This document shows, piece by piece, positions 45,421-57,842 of a stretch of DNA of 64,000 nucleotides. Within the stretch, counting starts at the first letter, position 1. The number at the start of each line of letters is the position of its first letter. Source of the DNA: Campanula takesimana. Taxonomy: Eukaryota; Streptophyta; Magnoliopsida; Asterales; Campanulaceae. A program made the translations under genes and the position numbers. The stretch lies in NCBI GenBank assembly GCA_026119855.1, contig JAOWBW010000043.1:1116001-1180000 (forward strand), in the 5' to 3' direction. Under the pieces are notes generated by a model. It was not told the origin of the DNA. It worked only from the letters and a program-made list of their open reading frames with translations, and searched no databases.

Positions 45421-46368
45421 TATAAGGATCGTGTGAGGTGTTACTTGAAAAAGGTTTTCTCCCGTTCCTTTTGTGAACCTTAGTATACCGAATCCTTATG
45501 TAAGTGTGGTAACTTGTCCAAGGAAGTAATAGCGCGCACTCGAATGTGTCAAAATGACTAGTTGAACCTAAGGTACAAGTAGTTTATGCATGAATTGCGG
45601 GGCAACACTCTCTGATTTTGGGAAAGTATAGCTAGGCATGTCCAAATGACAAAATGAGCACATGCCCACGTCCCTAGTGACCTCAATGACACAAAAATGA
45701 AGCTAATTTCGTGAAATTGTGTCAAGAAGTGCAAAGATCTTGAAAAGCATGAATGTAGACCCTAGAACTAGGGAGTGCACAAAATGCTCAAAACGGACAT
45801 AAAATCGAATAAGAAAGGATGATTACCGCTCGTTCGTGAGAAAGATGGACATCGGGAGACTTGTAAAAACCCGCTCCCACATCATTTAAGGAAATATGGT
45901 AGCCCCGAAAATTGCGTACCATATCGAGCCTTCTATCCGCTCCCCTTGGGTAACCTCTTCTTGCCCGAGCATCCATGAGCGAACCTAGAACAAATTAGGA
46001 AGAAATTTTGGGAAAATGTTGAAGATTATGCTCTCCAAAAATCGCCTTTCCATCTCTGTTTTTCAGCCTGAACTTCAAAAAATGAAGCAGACCATCCGTA
46101 TGGCTGCTATTTTGAAAAAGAAGGAGATGCCTCCTTAAGCCGTACGGCTGGTTTGGGCGAGAGGAAATCTCAGCCCACAATTTACACTTTGGCCCATGGC
46201 GCCTTGAGCATGGTTCCCCCTAGGTTTCTGAAATAGGACTAAGGCCCCTTCCCTTTAGAAAATGTCTAGAATGCCCCTTTCGGCTCTTGAACCTAGAAAA
46301 ATTAGGTTCCCAATGAAAATGAAAACCGGGCAGTCCATAGATGGACGTAAGACCAGCTTTGTTGTAAA
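45421..46368 (+). other. Non-coding DNA of element 3
   Basis: No gene seen. Contains AGCCGTACGGCT at 46,138-46,149 and a CCGTATGGCTGC variant near 46,098, as in the element 2 leader. Confidence 0.55.
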
Positions 46369-47060
46369 ATTGACCCGACCGTGTTTCGTAAGCCCGAGTC
46401 AAGAATATGAACCTTGTGAAATTGACCCGGCCGTGTTTCGTAAGCCCGAGTCAAGAATGTGAACCTTGTGAAATTGACCCGACCGTACTTCGTAAGCCCA
46501 GGTTAAGAGTGTGATTTAGCCCGGCCGTACTTCGTAAGCCCAGGTTAAGAATGTGATTTAGCCCGGCCGTACTTCATAAGCCCAGGTTAAGAGTTTGATA
46601 TAGCCCGGCCGTACTTCGTAAGCCCAGATTAAGAATGTGAAATTATCCCGGCCGTACTTCGTAAGCCCAGGTTAAAAATGTGAAATTAGCCCGGCCGTAC
46701 TTCGTAAGCCCAGGTTAAAAGTGTGATTTAGCCCGGCCGTGAAATTAGCCCGGCCGTACTTCGTAAGCCCAGGTTAAAAGTGTGACTTAGCCCGGCCGTA
46801 CTTCGTAAGCCCAGGTTAAGAGTGTGATTTAGCTCGGCCGTACTTCGTAAGCCCAGGTTAAGAATGTGAAATTAGCCCCGCCGTACTTCATAAGCCCAGG
46901 TTAAGAATGTGAAATTAGCCCGGCCGTACTTCGTAAGCCCAGGTTAAGAGTGTGATTTAGCCCAGCCGTACTTCGTAAGCCCAGGTTAAGAGTGTGATTT
47001 AGCCCAGCCGTACTTCGTAAGCCCAGGTTAAGAATGCGAATTTAGGAAGTTAACCTGGCC
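46369..47060 (+). repeat. About 40-bp tandem array (CGGCCGTACTTCGTAAGCCC)
   Basis: Around seventeen units, each with CGGCCGTACTTCGTAAGCCC and AGGTTAAGA. The left units read GTGTTTCGTAAGCCCGAGTC. Confidence 0.9.
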
Positions 47061-47094
47061 GTTCTTCGTAAGTCCAGTTAAAAATATGAAAAAT

Positions 47095-47440
47095 TGTCTT
47101 TTGGCCGTCCGGCGTGACATAAGACCATTAGGTGTGCTGAGATGTGTCCTTTGGCCGTCCAGTGTGACGTAAGACCATTAGGTTTCGTGAGATTGTGTCC
47201 TTTGGCCGTCCGGCGTGACGTAAGACCAGTAGGTTCAGCGAGATTCGTCCTTTGGCCGTCCGGCGTGACGTAAGACCATTAGGTGTGGTGAGACGTGTCC
47301 TTTGGCCGTCCGGCGTGATGTAAGACCATTAGGATCTGCGAGATTCGTCCTTTGGCAGTCCGGAATGACATAAGTCCATTAGGCTCCGTGAGATTCGTCC
47401 TTGGCCGTCCGGCGTGACGTAAGACCATTGGATTTTGTCG
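47095..47440 (+). repeat. About 60-bp tandem array (CTTTGGCCGTCCGGCGTGAC)
   Basis: Six units with CTTTGGCCGTCCGGCGTGAC, then GTAAGACCATTAGG. Single related words GGCAGTCC...GACGTAAGACC occur in element 2 at 23,038-23,180, so the array derives from a low-copy segment of the family. Confidence 0.88.
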
Positions 47441-47672
47441 ACCCGGCCTTACTTCGTAAGTCCAGGGTAGAAAGTGAAATCGTGAAAGTCCCGGCCGTAC
47501 CTCGTAAGTCCAGGATGAAAGTTAAGACGTTATCGCCTCGGCAGCCCTTGGTAGGGCGTAAGACCAGTATAGTCATGATCAGGTTAAGAAAACCTTTGTC
47601 CCCGAGAGTGGCCAGGTTAGAGAAAACCTATCAATATGTCCCGGCAGTCCGGAGGGACGTAAGACCAGCCTT

Positions 47673-47870
47673 GTAGTCAACCCTCCGCCATGAGACAAGC
47701 TGACCAGTTTGAGTAGTCAACCCTCCGCCATGAGACAAGTTGACCAGTTTGAGTAGTCGACCCTCCGCCATGAGACAAGTTGACCAATTTGAGTAGTCGA
47801 CCCTCCGTCATGAGATAAGTTGACCAGCTTGTGTAGTCGACCCTCCGTCATGAGATAAGTTGACAGTTAC
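47673..47870 (+). repeat. About 40-bp tandem array, GTCAAC/GTTGAC hairpins
   Basis: Five units with GTCAACCCTCCGCCATGAGA followed by CAAGTTGACCA. It corresponds to the first hairpin of the element 2 array at 23,190-24,540. Variants near 47,879-47,904 and 47,967-47,999 keep the pairing with other bases. Confidence 0.85.
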
Positions 47871-48094
47871 CCTCGAGACGACCCTCTCCGATAGAGCCAA
47901 GTCGATCGAGGCTAGCCTCTGAGCCATGCCCATCATTTGAGCCTCTGAGCCATGCCAGCCCCCTTTGGTCAACCCCCTCCGAATAGGTCCAAGTTGACCA
48001 AGCCCGGCCTTTGAGCCATTCCTGTTTAGGAAAGGATAAATGGATATCCACCTAAGGCCCATAGGTTTGAGTAGCCTTAAAATCTCTCACCCGA

Positions 48095-48134
48095 ACTATG
48101 TTAGGCTTGATTCCCTCGAATAGGGATACGTAGG
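48095..48134 (+). promoter_or_regulatory. ACTACG...ACGTAGG structured module 4
   Basis: ACTATG and ACGTAGG arms flank CCCT-CGAAT-AGGG. Compared with module 3 (CCCG...CGGG), the inner G-C pair has become T-A on both sides. Confidence 0.6.
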
Positions 48135-48185
48135 AATCCTATACCTCTAGGTCCAGCCATAAAACAAATCGGCTATGCCGTCCTC

Positions 48186-48530
48186 CCATAAAAATGGGAT
48201 GCTTATAGGTTTGAGTAGCCTTAGAATCTCTCACCCAAATCGGCTATGTCGTCCTCCCATCAAAATGGGATGCTTATAGGTTTGAGTAGCCTTAGAATCT
48301 CTCACCCAAATCGGCTATGCCGTCCTCCCATCAAAATGGGATGCTTATAGGTTTGAGTAGCCTTAGAATCTCTCACCCAAATCGGCTATGCCGTCCCATC
48401 AAAATGGGATGCTTATAGGTTTGAGTAGCCTTAGAATCTCTCACCCAAATCGGCTATGCCGTCCTCCCATCAAAATGGGATGCTTATAGGTTTGAGTAGC
48501 CTTGAAATTCTCTCACCCAAATCAGCTACG
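48186..48530 (+). repeat. About 70-bp tandem array specific to element 3
   Basis: Five units joining TATAGGTTTGAGTAGCCTTA to AATCTCTCACCCAAATCGGC and CCGTCCTCCCATCAAAATGG. In element 2 the last segment is present once (about 24,695-24,735). Confidence 0.88.
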
Positions 48531-48596
48531 CCGTCCTCCCATCAGATTGGGATGCTTATTTTGTCGACAACCCCGCTTTCTTCAAAAGCGACGTTG

Positions 48597-48607
48597 CCGA
48601 GGGGCTC
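48597..48607 (+). other. Polypurine tract of element 3
   Basis: CCGAGGGGCTC directly before the LTR start. Confidence 0.78.
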
Positions 48608-50143
48608 TGTAAGTACCCCAATCTGAAAATGACCTACTTAGAGGAATTCTTGGTACCATTCAGGGATAAACCAATGGGCCAGGACCTCACTAGAATGAAC
48701 CTGATATTCCAGGACTGAACTGGAATTAAACTTATAAAAATCCAGAAGCTCGCCAAGTCGAGTCGTACGGATAGTTTAGGTACTTGGGGCCCCTAGCCGT
48801 ACGGCTGGTTTAGGTGCCCTCAATCCCTATAAATTGAACCCCATACTGATCATTTCGAGGGGGAGAAAAACATTTGTGAGTTGAAACTCTGCCAGTTTGA
48901 GAGCAGAAAGTGAGTGATATACACCTTTGAGTGATTAGAGAAGAAGATAGGCCATAACCACAATAGGTGAGGCCTCTTTCTCCCCATCTTCTTCTTCATC
49001 TCATACTCTTTTTATCTTTGTTAATATTACATGTTTATCTTGCATTACTTCTTCTTGTTCTTGCAAAGTCTTGTCCATTTCAAGCACTTTATATTTCTTG
49101 CAAGTCTTGTCCATCTCAAGCACTATATCTACATATTATACAAGTCTTGGCCTTTCCAAGCTATATATATTATGATTATATATGTATATGATCCAAATCA
49201 CAAGGTGATTCAAGGTTCCCTTCACACCTAGTGTGTGATTTATGGGATAAAACCTAAGATGATCATGATTTGTTACATTTCATGTTGATGTTATTCTTGT
49301 TTGGCCATGAGAGTCATGATTGGGGGATAAAGTTTCAATCTTTATCATCCCAACCATGGCCTAGCCATAAATCACCAAATATGGGACATAAAGATTTGAT
49401 CTTTATGTCATATTTGTGTCCCTAAAGGTTTAATCTTGTGTAATAAGTCCATTTTGGTGGTAAAGTTGCAATCTTTATCCACCAAATGGTCATTTTGGTT
49501 TGAATGTCATGTTCATCAACTTTTCATAAAATTCTCCAATGATTGCCCTTGATCACACCCAAATCTTTGTTTTTGGGGCTCCTTTGATGATCAAGGTGCA
49601 TAGGAATGAACTCTTCAAGGTTTTGTTGTTAATCATAAACTAGAAATCAGCATTCCAGTCCAGTTTCAGCAAAGATCCTCTGTTTTGACTGAAACTATAC
49701 TGTCTTTCTGATAAAATGTAAAAATGCCATGGGGAACCCTCCCCATCCGTACGGCTACTTTGGACGGGGAGGGCATCTTTCATTTTTCTCCTTTTCTGAC
49801 CAAAAGGTTTGCAAAATAAACCCTTTCTGTTAAATAACTAACTGGATTTGCTAAGCAGTCAGTTTCTCCCCTTTTAAAATACACACACACACACACATGC
49901 ACTTTCGTTAACTAACACAAGGGAGACTCGGCTTTGTCCGAGGCGGCTTGGGTGACGTGAAACTCTTCCCAAGATGTAACCTGACCTCCGAACTAAGAGA
50001 ATCTCTAACCTTTTCTTTCGTTGAGTTAAATAATTAATGAAAGTGGCGACTCCGTTATCTTTGGCGTGTTAACCGTGTTTGGCATTTCGCCCCCCGTGGA
50101 AACCGCGTCGCGTTCCACGCGCACGTGGGGCGGGATCCTTACA
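48608..50143 (+). repeat. 3' LTR of element 3
   Basis: TGTAAGTACC start and GGGATCCTTACA end, same family as the LTRs of element 2 but clearly diverged. AGCCGTACGGCT at 48,795-48,806 lies just upstream of TATAAA at 48,829-48,834. Near the end, CGCCCCCCGTG and CACGTGGGGCG can pair. Confidence 0.88.
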
Positions 50144-51183
50144 GAAGCATGCGCCTCTGGACTTCTTGGCCTAAGGCGCGCGCGGCCCACATCAAGAACC
50201 AGAGTCGCCCGCTTCCTGATGTTCTTCTTCTTTTTTCTACACTAATCATTTTTGCAGGGGTTACAATACACATTCAGGACCAGGGCAATCCCCTGAGTCC
50301 AAAGTCTGACAATCTGACAGGTTTGCCCAGAAGCGGGCGCCTCCCATAGACTCTGCGCCAGGCGCGCGTATCCCACAACACAGGCCAGAGGCGCGCGCTT
50401 CTGAATGGTTTTCCAAAACAGGGACAGTTTCAGAACAGACCAGAATGATTGGGGTGTGGGCACAGTTGCCTGCATCATGGACTGATTTGGACCTCTTAAC
50501 TGTTTCATTTTGTGTTTTGTTTTATCGGTCACACGGGTAATTCGAGAGTTGTAATTATGTGCTTACTTGCTTTTTTTTCATAAAAAAAAAGTAAAAAAAA
50601 TGTTTTGTCACATGTTGGACCCCACACTACGTGCACAGTCTCCTATAAATTGCTCACTATCGAGTCGCACAAGTTTATAACCCCAAACCCGTCGAGGCCC
50701 GTCCTAGAGAGTTTCAAGCTCCACCCGACCTTGACTCTTTCGAAGCGGTAAACCTCAACCCGTGGCGTAGTTCATGACTACATGCCGGGGGTGACCTTAA
50801 GCCTCTCATTAGCCGAGCACAAGCCAACACAATTCTAGTTAGGGTCTAACACTCCGTGACTGAAGTCGGTTTTCATGTGCCGAGATTTCCCTAAACTAAT
50901 GTCTTCAAAACATACATGCCAAGTGGTTATCATGGACGAAATAAAACTCCGTCCCCAAGTGGATATTATGGACGAAAATAAAAATCCGTTCCCGCATGTC
51001 TGCTTTACTACATTAATTTAGTTTAATCCCGACATGTGTAGGATTCACAAACGTGATGGAATCCGATGAGTATCTGGGACCGCGAGATGGTCTATATACT
51101 AGTGTGACGATTCCATTATTTTCTTAGAAACTCAAAAGGGATCCCGTCCCTCCGACTTATAAAAAAAAATAGTCTTTTCTTAT
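50144..51183 (+). other. Segment between element 3 and the gag of copy B
   Basis: No gene. It has two CG-rich triple-box modules (50,145-50,220; 50,329-50,408) like those of the copy A/B LTRs. An 18-bp word at 50,451-50,468 is the exact reverse complement of 60,099-60,116. It may be a worn or rearranged 5' LTR/leader of copy B or a piece of a related element. No TGTAGACACCC start or primer-binding site was found. Confidence 0.45.
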
Positions 51184-52650
51184 GTGGTTTTGAGTCGTGT
51201 GCCCAATGTGTGCTCTAAGCCTCTTCATGGACCGAAAGTGCTACTCAAGACTGACAAGGGCCTCTTCTGCAAAATAGGTTCAATTGGTACTTACAGAGTC
51301 TACCGGGATTCGGCGAATCGGTTAGTTTGTGAAGTGATTACTCCAACAGCTCCAACAGCAACCATGACCGGCAGCAGCAACACCATGTCTCTCGAGCAGC
51401 TTTCAGCTATGGTCCAAGTGCTCTAAGATCAAGTCTCCACTCTTAATAAGGAGGCCCAAATAAATATGATCTTTGGAAATCCCACCTCGACAATCAAAGG
51501 GAGGCCCATGAGGCCGAGATGGAGCAAATGAAGGAGAAGCTCACCAAGCTTTCGAGTGGTAAAGAAAAAGAGAACAATGAAGAGTCCGAGTGGACTAAGG
51601 GTTTGTTTCAAAGCCCTTATGTTAGTGCCCGTACCAAGAAAGTGGGGGAACCGAGCACCGATAACAATGAGCACAAGATGGTTGATTCAATTATGGCTTA
51701 CATAGATCAACGCTTCAACGGCCTCAACGTGGGGAAAGGTCCCGACACGAGCCTTTATCAGTCCTCCATTCTCATGAGCACAATGGCCGCTCTCCCCGAC
51801 AAGTTCAAGGTGCCCGATATCAGCAAGTTCAAGGGCAACTCTTGTCCTATTGCACACATCGAGACTTACATTTGGGCTATGGTACCGAAGAAGGTCTCTC
51901 CCAAGGTTATGGCACAATGCTTCCCTCTTACTCTCGAGGGGGCGGCAAAGGATTGGTATGCAACTCTCCCGCTCACAGTCCGTCTTGATTGGGACGCCGC
52001 CATGCTTGCTTTCAAAAGTCAATACCAAGGCAACACCACCCACCGGCCAACCAAGAAAGATCTCGAGAACACTACTCAAAGGGACAATGAGTCCTTCATT
52101 GACTTCACAAGAAGGTGGAATGACAAGCTCGCTGAGATTGTCGAGAGGCCTAACACCAAGGAGCAAATGGACATCTTTCTTAAGTGTCTAAAGATTGATC
52201 TCCGCACCCACCTAAGTGGGGCTTGCTATGCCGATTTCTCACAAATGTATGAGGCGGAAATCCGAATGGATGAGTTGCTTAAAGAAATCAAGAACAGTTC
52301 TCCTAGCCTTCGTTACAAGGCCGCCTCTAACTCCACAAAAGAGGCTTCAGTTATTGCCGTCACTACCGACAAGGGGAATTACAAAAGGGTTCCTCCTCCA
52401 CAATGCAAGAACTTTCAAGATAATCGTGTCTACACTCCTCTCCATGGCATGACTATCACCGAGGCCTTCGAAGCTCTCAAGGCCAAAGGGCAAGTTACTC
52501 CTCTCCAAGGGTACAAACCCAAAACAATGCGTCCCAACCATGCCTACCACAAGCATTGTGACTACCACCAACGTAGTGGCCACACCACCGAGGAATGCTT
52601 TGTCCTCCACAATGTCATCTAAGATCTTATAGACAAGAAAGAGTTCATAG
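51184..52650 (+). pseudogene. Gag of copy B
   Basis: An 80-codon start (51,184-51,426) leads to a TAA. After a frame change a 367-codon stretch (51,519-52,622) holds a retrotransposon gag core (FKVPDISKFKGNSCPIAHIE, EGAAKDWYATLP, RRWNDKLAEI) and a short Cys/His motif (HKHCDYHQRSGHTTEECFVL, a gag zinc-binding motif of Tat type). A TAA at 52,621 interrupts the passage to protease. Gag would form the particle that packages element RNA. Interrupted, so not functional. Confidence 0.85.
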
Positions 52651-53915
52651 TGCCTAATGGCGAGGATGTCAATGTAATAGAGGTAGGAGAATTTGAGGAG
52701 ACCACTCATTCAATCCCAATTATGAATGAGGGCCCCAATATGATGAATAAATTTGACAATTCTTGTTACGTTGTGACTTATGATAAGGTAATGATGGAAG
52801 TACTAGAGAATAGGAAAAAGAAGCAAGATGGGAACGTCAACATGCTAACTCGATCCGGACGAGTCATAGCAAGCAACCCTGCTACTTCTGCACCAAGCAC
52901 CTCTTCTCAAAGACCGCAAGCTCGCGACACTCCCGATGACCCTTTATTGGTTCAACTCAAGAAAACTCAAGCCAACATCTCAATTTGGGACCTCATTGCA
53001 TCCTCAAAGAAGCACCGAGATCTTATCATCAGTAATCTCGACGACACGTCGATCTCTCCCGACACAACTCCCGAAGATCTTATGGCAATGATAGGTCACA
53101 TTCATTTTGACAATGTTATCACCTTTGCCGACATGGACCTTCCACCATTTGGTTCCGACCATAACGAGGCCATTTATCTCAAGGTGAGAACAAGGGGGAG
53201 ACCTATTTCAAGAGTCTTGGTTGACGGTGGTTCCGCGCTCAATTTGATGTCCGGTCGAATCATGGGCATACTGGGGCTTAAGAATTCAGACTTAAAGCCT
53301 TCTACTCAAGTGATCTGAGGTTACGATAGCACTGCTCGCACAGTCATGGGTATTGTGGAAATAGACATTGAATTTGGGAGCATGGTCATGTCTGTCCCGT
53401 TTCAAGTGCTCGATGTACCTTCTTCATTTAACTTATTCTTGGGCCGCCCATGGATACACAGTTCTAATACCGTCCCTTCGACTCTCCATCAGTGTGTGAA
53501 GTTCAGAAATGGGGATGAAATAGTGACCATTATGGCAGAAAACGTCACTATCCACAGAAAGGGGGAACCCATTCACCAAATTCAGCATGGTTTAGCCGAC
53601 TCTACCCTCTCCGGCGTCTCAATCAACGCCATTGACAAAGAAGGGGGAAACGAATCATGGACCCTTGGCAATCGCAAGGTCCTCCGTATGATGAGGAATA
53701 TGAATTACTTCCCTGGTTTAGGCCTAGGGAAATATCAACAAGGAAGGATGCAACCTATTGAGGTTCCTTTTGTTAAGAACACATTCGGTTTGGGATATGA
53801 GCATTCCAGAGATGACTTGAAACACGAACAAGCCATCAAGAATGAAAAGGCCCAAGCCCGAAGGGAAGGCCGTCATTATGAGATTCCCAATTTGAGGCTT
53901 ACCACAAGACACTGA
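52650..53915 (+). pseudogene. Protease and G-patch region of copy B
   Basis: The frame from 52,650 leads to the retropepsin signature LVDGGSALNLMS (near 53,217), then a TGA at 53,316-53,318 in a position read as CGA in related elements. The frame continues from 53,346 with FLGRPWIH, typical of these proteases. A glycine-rich stretch NYFPGLGLGKYQQG near 53,700 matches the G-patch found in gypsy polyproteins of this type. The protease would cut the Gag-Pol precursor. The stop makes this a pseudogene. Confidence 0.82.
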
Positions 53916-54719
53916 ATGGCTACTTTGTTCGTCAAGGGGAAGAGGTTTCGTACGTAATATTTCCCGAACCATGGGTTAATAGCATGGGCATCAGAAATCC
54001 CGGTATTGAAATCTTTGCCGACTGCGAGATTCAAAAATCCGAAAGGGAACCAACTCCCATGTATCCCTGAGAATGGTGGCGAAAGAAAGTGACCCTAGAG
54101 TCCGAAACAGACATTACCGTGGGGGAGGAATCGACGGATCTATCGAAGAATTGGCCATCATGGACGAGAGCCAAGTAAATGCCATCTACGACACTGACAC
54201 GAGAAAGGAGACTATCAACGAGATCCAGTCAAGCTCCGAGCCGATCAACAACTGGTATTCTACGAAGGGACCCGTGGTATCCAAAGAATTCTTGGTCGAG
54301 AAGATGGGTTGCATTCCGCGCAAGGTCACAAAGGAAGACTTGTTCACATTCACTTTCGAGTCCGAGTGTGTTTCCGATACCCTCACCCAAGAGGATATGG
54401 AAGCCATAGCCGAGCGTGTGTTCCCTTTCTTTGTTAATAAAAAAATTGATCTTTCTGAGTACCCCGAGATTGCAAACATCATGAATGATGAATTAACTAA
54501 TAATGAATCTAATTAACTAGTTAATAACGATTCAAATAATGATGAAATAGACCACGAAAACACAACATACTTAAATGAACTTGCTCAACAGGACCATAGT
54601 CGTGGTGAAAATGGTCCAGGGGCTGACGAAGAATTGCATGTTGTTAATCTGGGTACCGACGAAGATCTGAAAGAAACCAATATCGGAAGCTTCTTCAAGG
54701 GGAAGAGAAAGACAGATTG
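53916..54719 (+). pseudogene. Spacer region of the copy B polyprotein
   Basis: Between the G-patch and RT is a 147-codon acidic stretch (54,073-54,516; includes GGIDGSIEELAIMDES and LVEKMGCIPRKVTKEDLFTF) ending in a run of Asn/Glu codons and TAA. The next 200 bp stays readable as acidic sequence (AQQDHSRGENGPGADEE). No domain recognised; linkers of this sort precede RT in Tat-type elements. Confidence 0.6.
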
Positions 54720-57700
54720 ACTGCACTGCTCAGAGAGTTCGTGGATGTATTTGCATGGTCATACAAAGACATGCCGGGTTTAGACAGAAAGGTCGCGAGC
54801 ACAGAATTCCAATCAGAGACGATGCTAAGCCAACAAAGCAGAAACTCAGAAAGATAAAGCCAGAATGGTCTCTACAAGTCAAAGAATAGATAGAAAAGAT
54901 TCTCAGTGTAGGCTTCATCAAAGTTATTGAGTATCCAACATGGCTAGCCAATGTGGTCACAGTCCGAAAGGCTAATGGCAAGGTTCGTGTCTGTGTGGAC
55001 TTCTGGGATTTGAACAAAGCTTCTCCAAAGGATGACTTTCCACTACCCAACATCGATATGCTAGTCGACTCCACTGCTGCCTACGAGGTACGATCATTTG
55101 TGGATTGTTTTGCTGGGTACAATCAGATTCTCATGGCTGAAGAGGATCAACACAAGACTGCTTTCACAATACCGTGGGGTACCTTTTGCTACACGGTTAT
55201 GCAGTTTGGACTAAGGAACGCTGGGGCTACTTATCAAAGAGCTGTTACAGACTTGTTCCATGATATGATTCACAAAGAAATCAAGGTCTACGTGGATGAC
55301 ATGATCATCCACTCCAAAAGGATCGATCATCAACATTTGATCGACCTCCGCAAGTTCTTTGAAAGGTTTCGTCAACACAAGATGAGGCTCAATCCCGCAA
55401 AGTGCACTTTTGGGGTTATCCGAGGAAAAGTTCTTGGCTACATGGTCACAGAAAGGGGTATTGAAGCAGATCCCTCAAAAATCAAGGCAATCATTGACAT
55501 GCCTCCTCCCAAGACACAGAAAGAGATCAAAGGTTTCATGGACAGACTTCAGTACATCAGTCGGTTTTTGCACCAGCTTACTTCCATGTGCGAGCCAATC
55601 TTCAAGTTACTCAAAAAGAATGTGGCTCTAGAATGGACCGAAGCTTGCCAAGAAGCCTTTGACCAAGTGAAGCATTACTTGACATGCCCTCCAGTCTTGG
55701 TTCCACCTCACAAGGAGAAGCCTCTATTGCTTTACCTCATGGCGAATGATGAAGCCCTAGGGGCTATGCTAGCATAAGAGCAATGAGACTCCACAAAGAA
55801 GAATGCCATTTATTTTGTCAGTCGCCGATTTTAAGGAGGAGAAAAGAACTACTCTGTCTTAGAGAAGTCATGTGCAGCACTGGTTTGGGTTACTCAAAAT
55901 CTCAAACATTACATGGAAGCCTTTCCAATCAAGCTAGTAGAAAAATTGAACCCGCTCTGCTACATCTTTGAGAAGCCTTTCATGTCAACAAAGATAGCCA
56001 AATGGTACTTCATGCTCGCCGGCTATGATATCACTTGCGTCACACTCAAATCCATCAGGGGGAAAGTGTTCAGTGATCAGCTTGCTGAATTTTTGTGTGA
56101 CGAAGTGAAGGGGGAGGACTTACAGTTTCCCAATGAGGACTTGGTTTGCACTACAACCGAGGAAAATAAGTGGCAACTCTTCTTCAATGGCGCCGCCAAT
56201 AAACATGGTTATGGAATAGGAATGTTGCTTGTCGATCCAAAGGACATCTACACTCTATTTGCCATCCATCTTGAATTTGAAGCTACCAAACATTGCCGAA
56301 TATGAGGCATGCATAGCAGGGCTAGAAGTGGCCCTAGAAAGAAATGTCACAGAGCTAGAAGTATTCGGTGACTCCCTACTCCTTATCAATCAAACATCGG
56401 GTAAATGGCGAATCCAAGACCCGACCCTTCAACAGTATGGTCAACACCTCGAGGAATTGGTTGAACAGTTTCAAGACATCACGTTTAATTATTTTCCAAG
56501 AGACAAGAACTGCTTTGCCGATGCTTTGGCTACTATAGCCTCACTGGTTGAGATGCCCAAAGGAAAAATGGTGAAACCCTTCAAAATTTCAAGAAGGACC
56601 AGTCCGGCATACTGCATGAACATTGAGATCAATGAAGTCCAAGATAACCCCCGTAGTACACTGACATCATGAATTTTCTCAACAACGGCACCTTTCCCGA
56701 GAACAGCAATGGGAAAACCCGAATAGCACTACAAAAGCTAGCCGCCAGATATGTGTTGATTGGAAACCGAGTCTACAAGAGACATCATCAAGGGATCAAT
56801 CTTTATGTGCAAACGAGTCTAAAGCTCAAGAAATCATGCAAGAAGTCCATAAAGGCGAGTTTGGACACCACATGAATGGGATTATGTTAGCCAAGAAGAT
56901 ACTCCATATTGGTTACTATTGGACCACAATGGAAAGAGACTGCATAGAGAAAGTCAAGAAATGCGCCAAGTGCCAGTTCCATGCTAATCTGCAACATGCT
57001 CCACCTTCACAATTGTACAACATGACCACACCCTGGCCATTCTCTTGTTGGGGCATAGATATCATCGGCAAAGTCCATCATACGGGGAGCAACGGACAGT
57101 CATTCATCCTTGTCGCCGTGGACTATTTCACAAAATGGGTCGAGGCACAAGCTTACCGAGTTCTCAACACCAAGAAAGTGGTTGAATTCGTGAAGAACAA
57201 CATCATGTGCTGATATGGTATTCCTCATGAGATCATCTCCGACAATGGCTCTCACTTTTGAGAAAGAAATGGATGCACTTTTTGGTTAACTACAAAATTA
57301 CCAAGCACAAGTTATCCCCGTACCGTCCCCAAGCAAATGGAGCGGTCGAAGCAGCAAATAAGACAATCGAGGTCATCATACGGAAAATGGATTCAACAGG
57401 AAGGGATTGGCCCGAGAAATTACCACTAGCATTGTGGGGCTACCGCACATCAATACGGTCAGCAACGGGAGAAACCCCGTACTTATTAGTATATGGTTCT
57501 GAAGCCGTACTCCCGATCGAACTCGAGGTTCCTTCTCTATGGGTCTTACTCGAGAACTAAGTCAACGAGGTTGACTGGATGCAAAGTCGATATGAGCAAC
57601 TAGCCGTACTCGATGAAAAGAGGTTAAGAGCATTTGAACACACAAGGGATTATCAACAAAGAATGGCAAGGGCTTTCAACAAGAAGGAGGTCAATTGCCA

Positions 57701-57811
57701 AAAGTGGTCAAAAAGATACTAAGCGGTGGTGCAGTCCGACTCGTAGACTTGGATGGTGATCAATTGCCAAAGGAGGTCAACCTCGACAAGCCCAAGAAGT
57801 TCTACGCTTAA
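54720..57811 (+). pseudogene. RT, two RNase H domains and integrase of copy B
   Basis: The RT N-terminus is shifted before 54,953. From there 274 codons hold VCVDFWDLNKASPKDDFPLP, YNQILMAEED, the catalytic YVDDMIIHS and GFMDRLQYISRF. A TAA (55,775) and TGA (55,784) then replace CAA and CGA of copy A. The first RNase H follows to about 56,100. The second RNase H begins near 56,165 with FFNGAAN: the catalytic Asp of copy A is Asn here. Integrase (about 56,830-57,810) has HKG...H and CAKC, WGID, SDNG and VEAANK, a TGA at 57,211 (CGA in copy A), and a C-terminal tail with QSRYEQLAVLDEKR ending near 57,811. The polyprotein is dead, but all domains are traceable. Confidence 0.9.
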
Positions 57812-57842
57812 CAAATAAAGACCATTTAAAAAAAAAAAAAAA

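Larger units (their letters stand above)
43721..50143 (+). mobile_element. Element 3: Tat-like retrotransposon, 3' part only
   Basis: It contains, left to right, an antisense PMD gene, an approximately 55-bp array, several further arrays, hairpin module 4, a purine tract and a 3' LTR of the same family as element 2. The order parallels copies A and B (antisense PMD-like ORF, tandem repeats, purine tract, LTR). No pol or 5' LTR is present in the window. That the PMD gene belongs to this element is inferred from the parallel. Confidence 0.7.

Noticed and set aside
51429..52166. Minus-strand open frames opposite gag of copy B
   Set aside because: Low-complexity shadows of gag. No motif, and interrupted.
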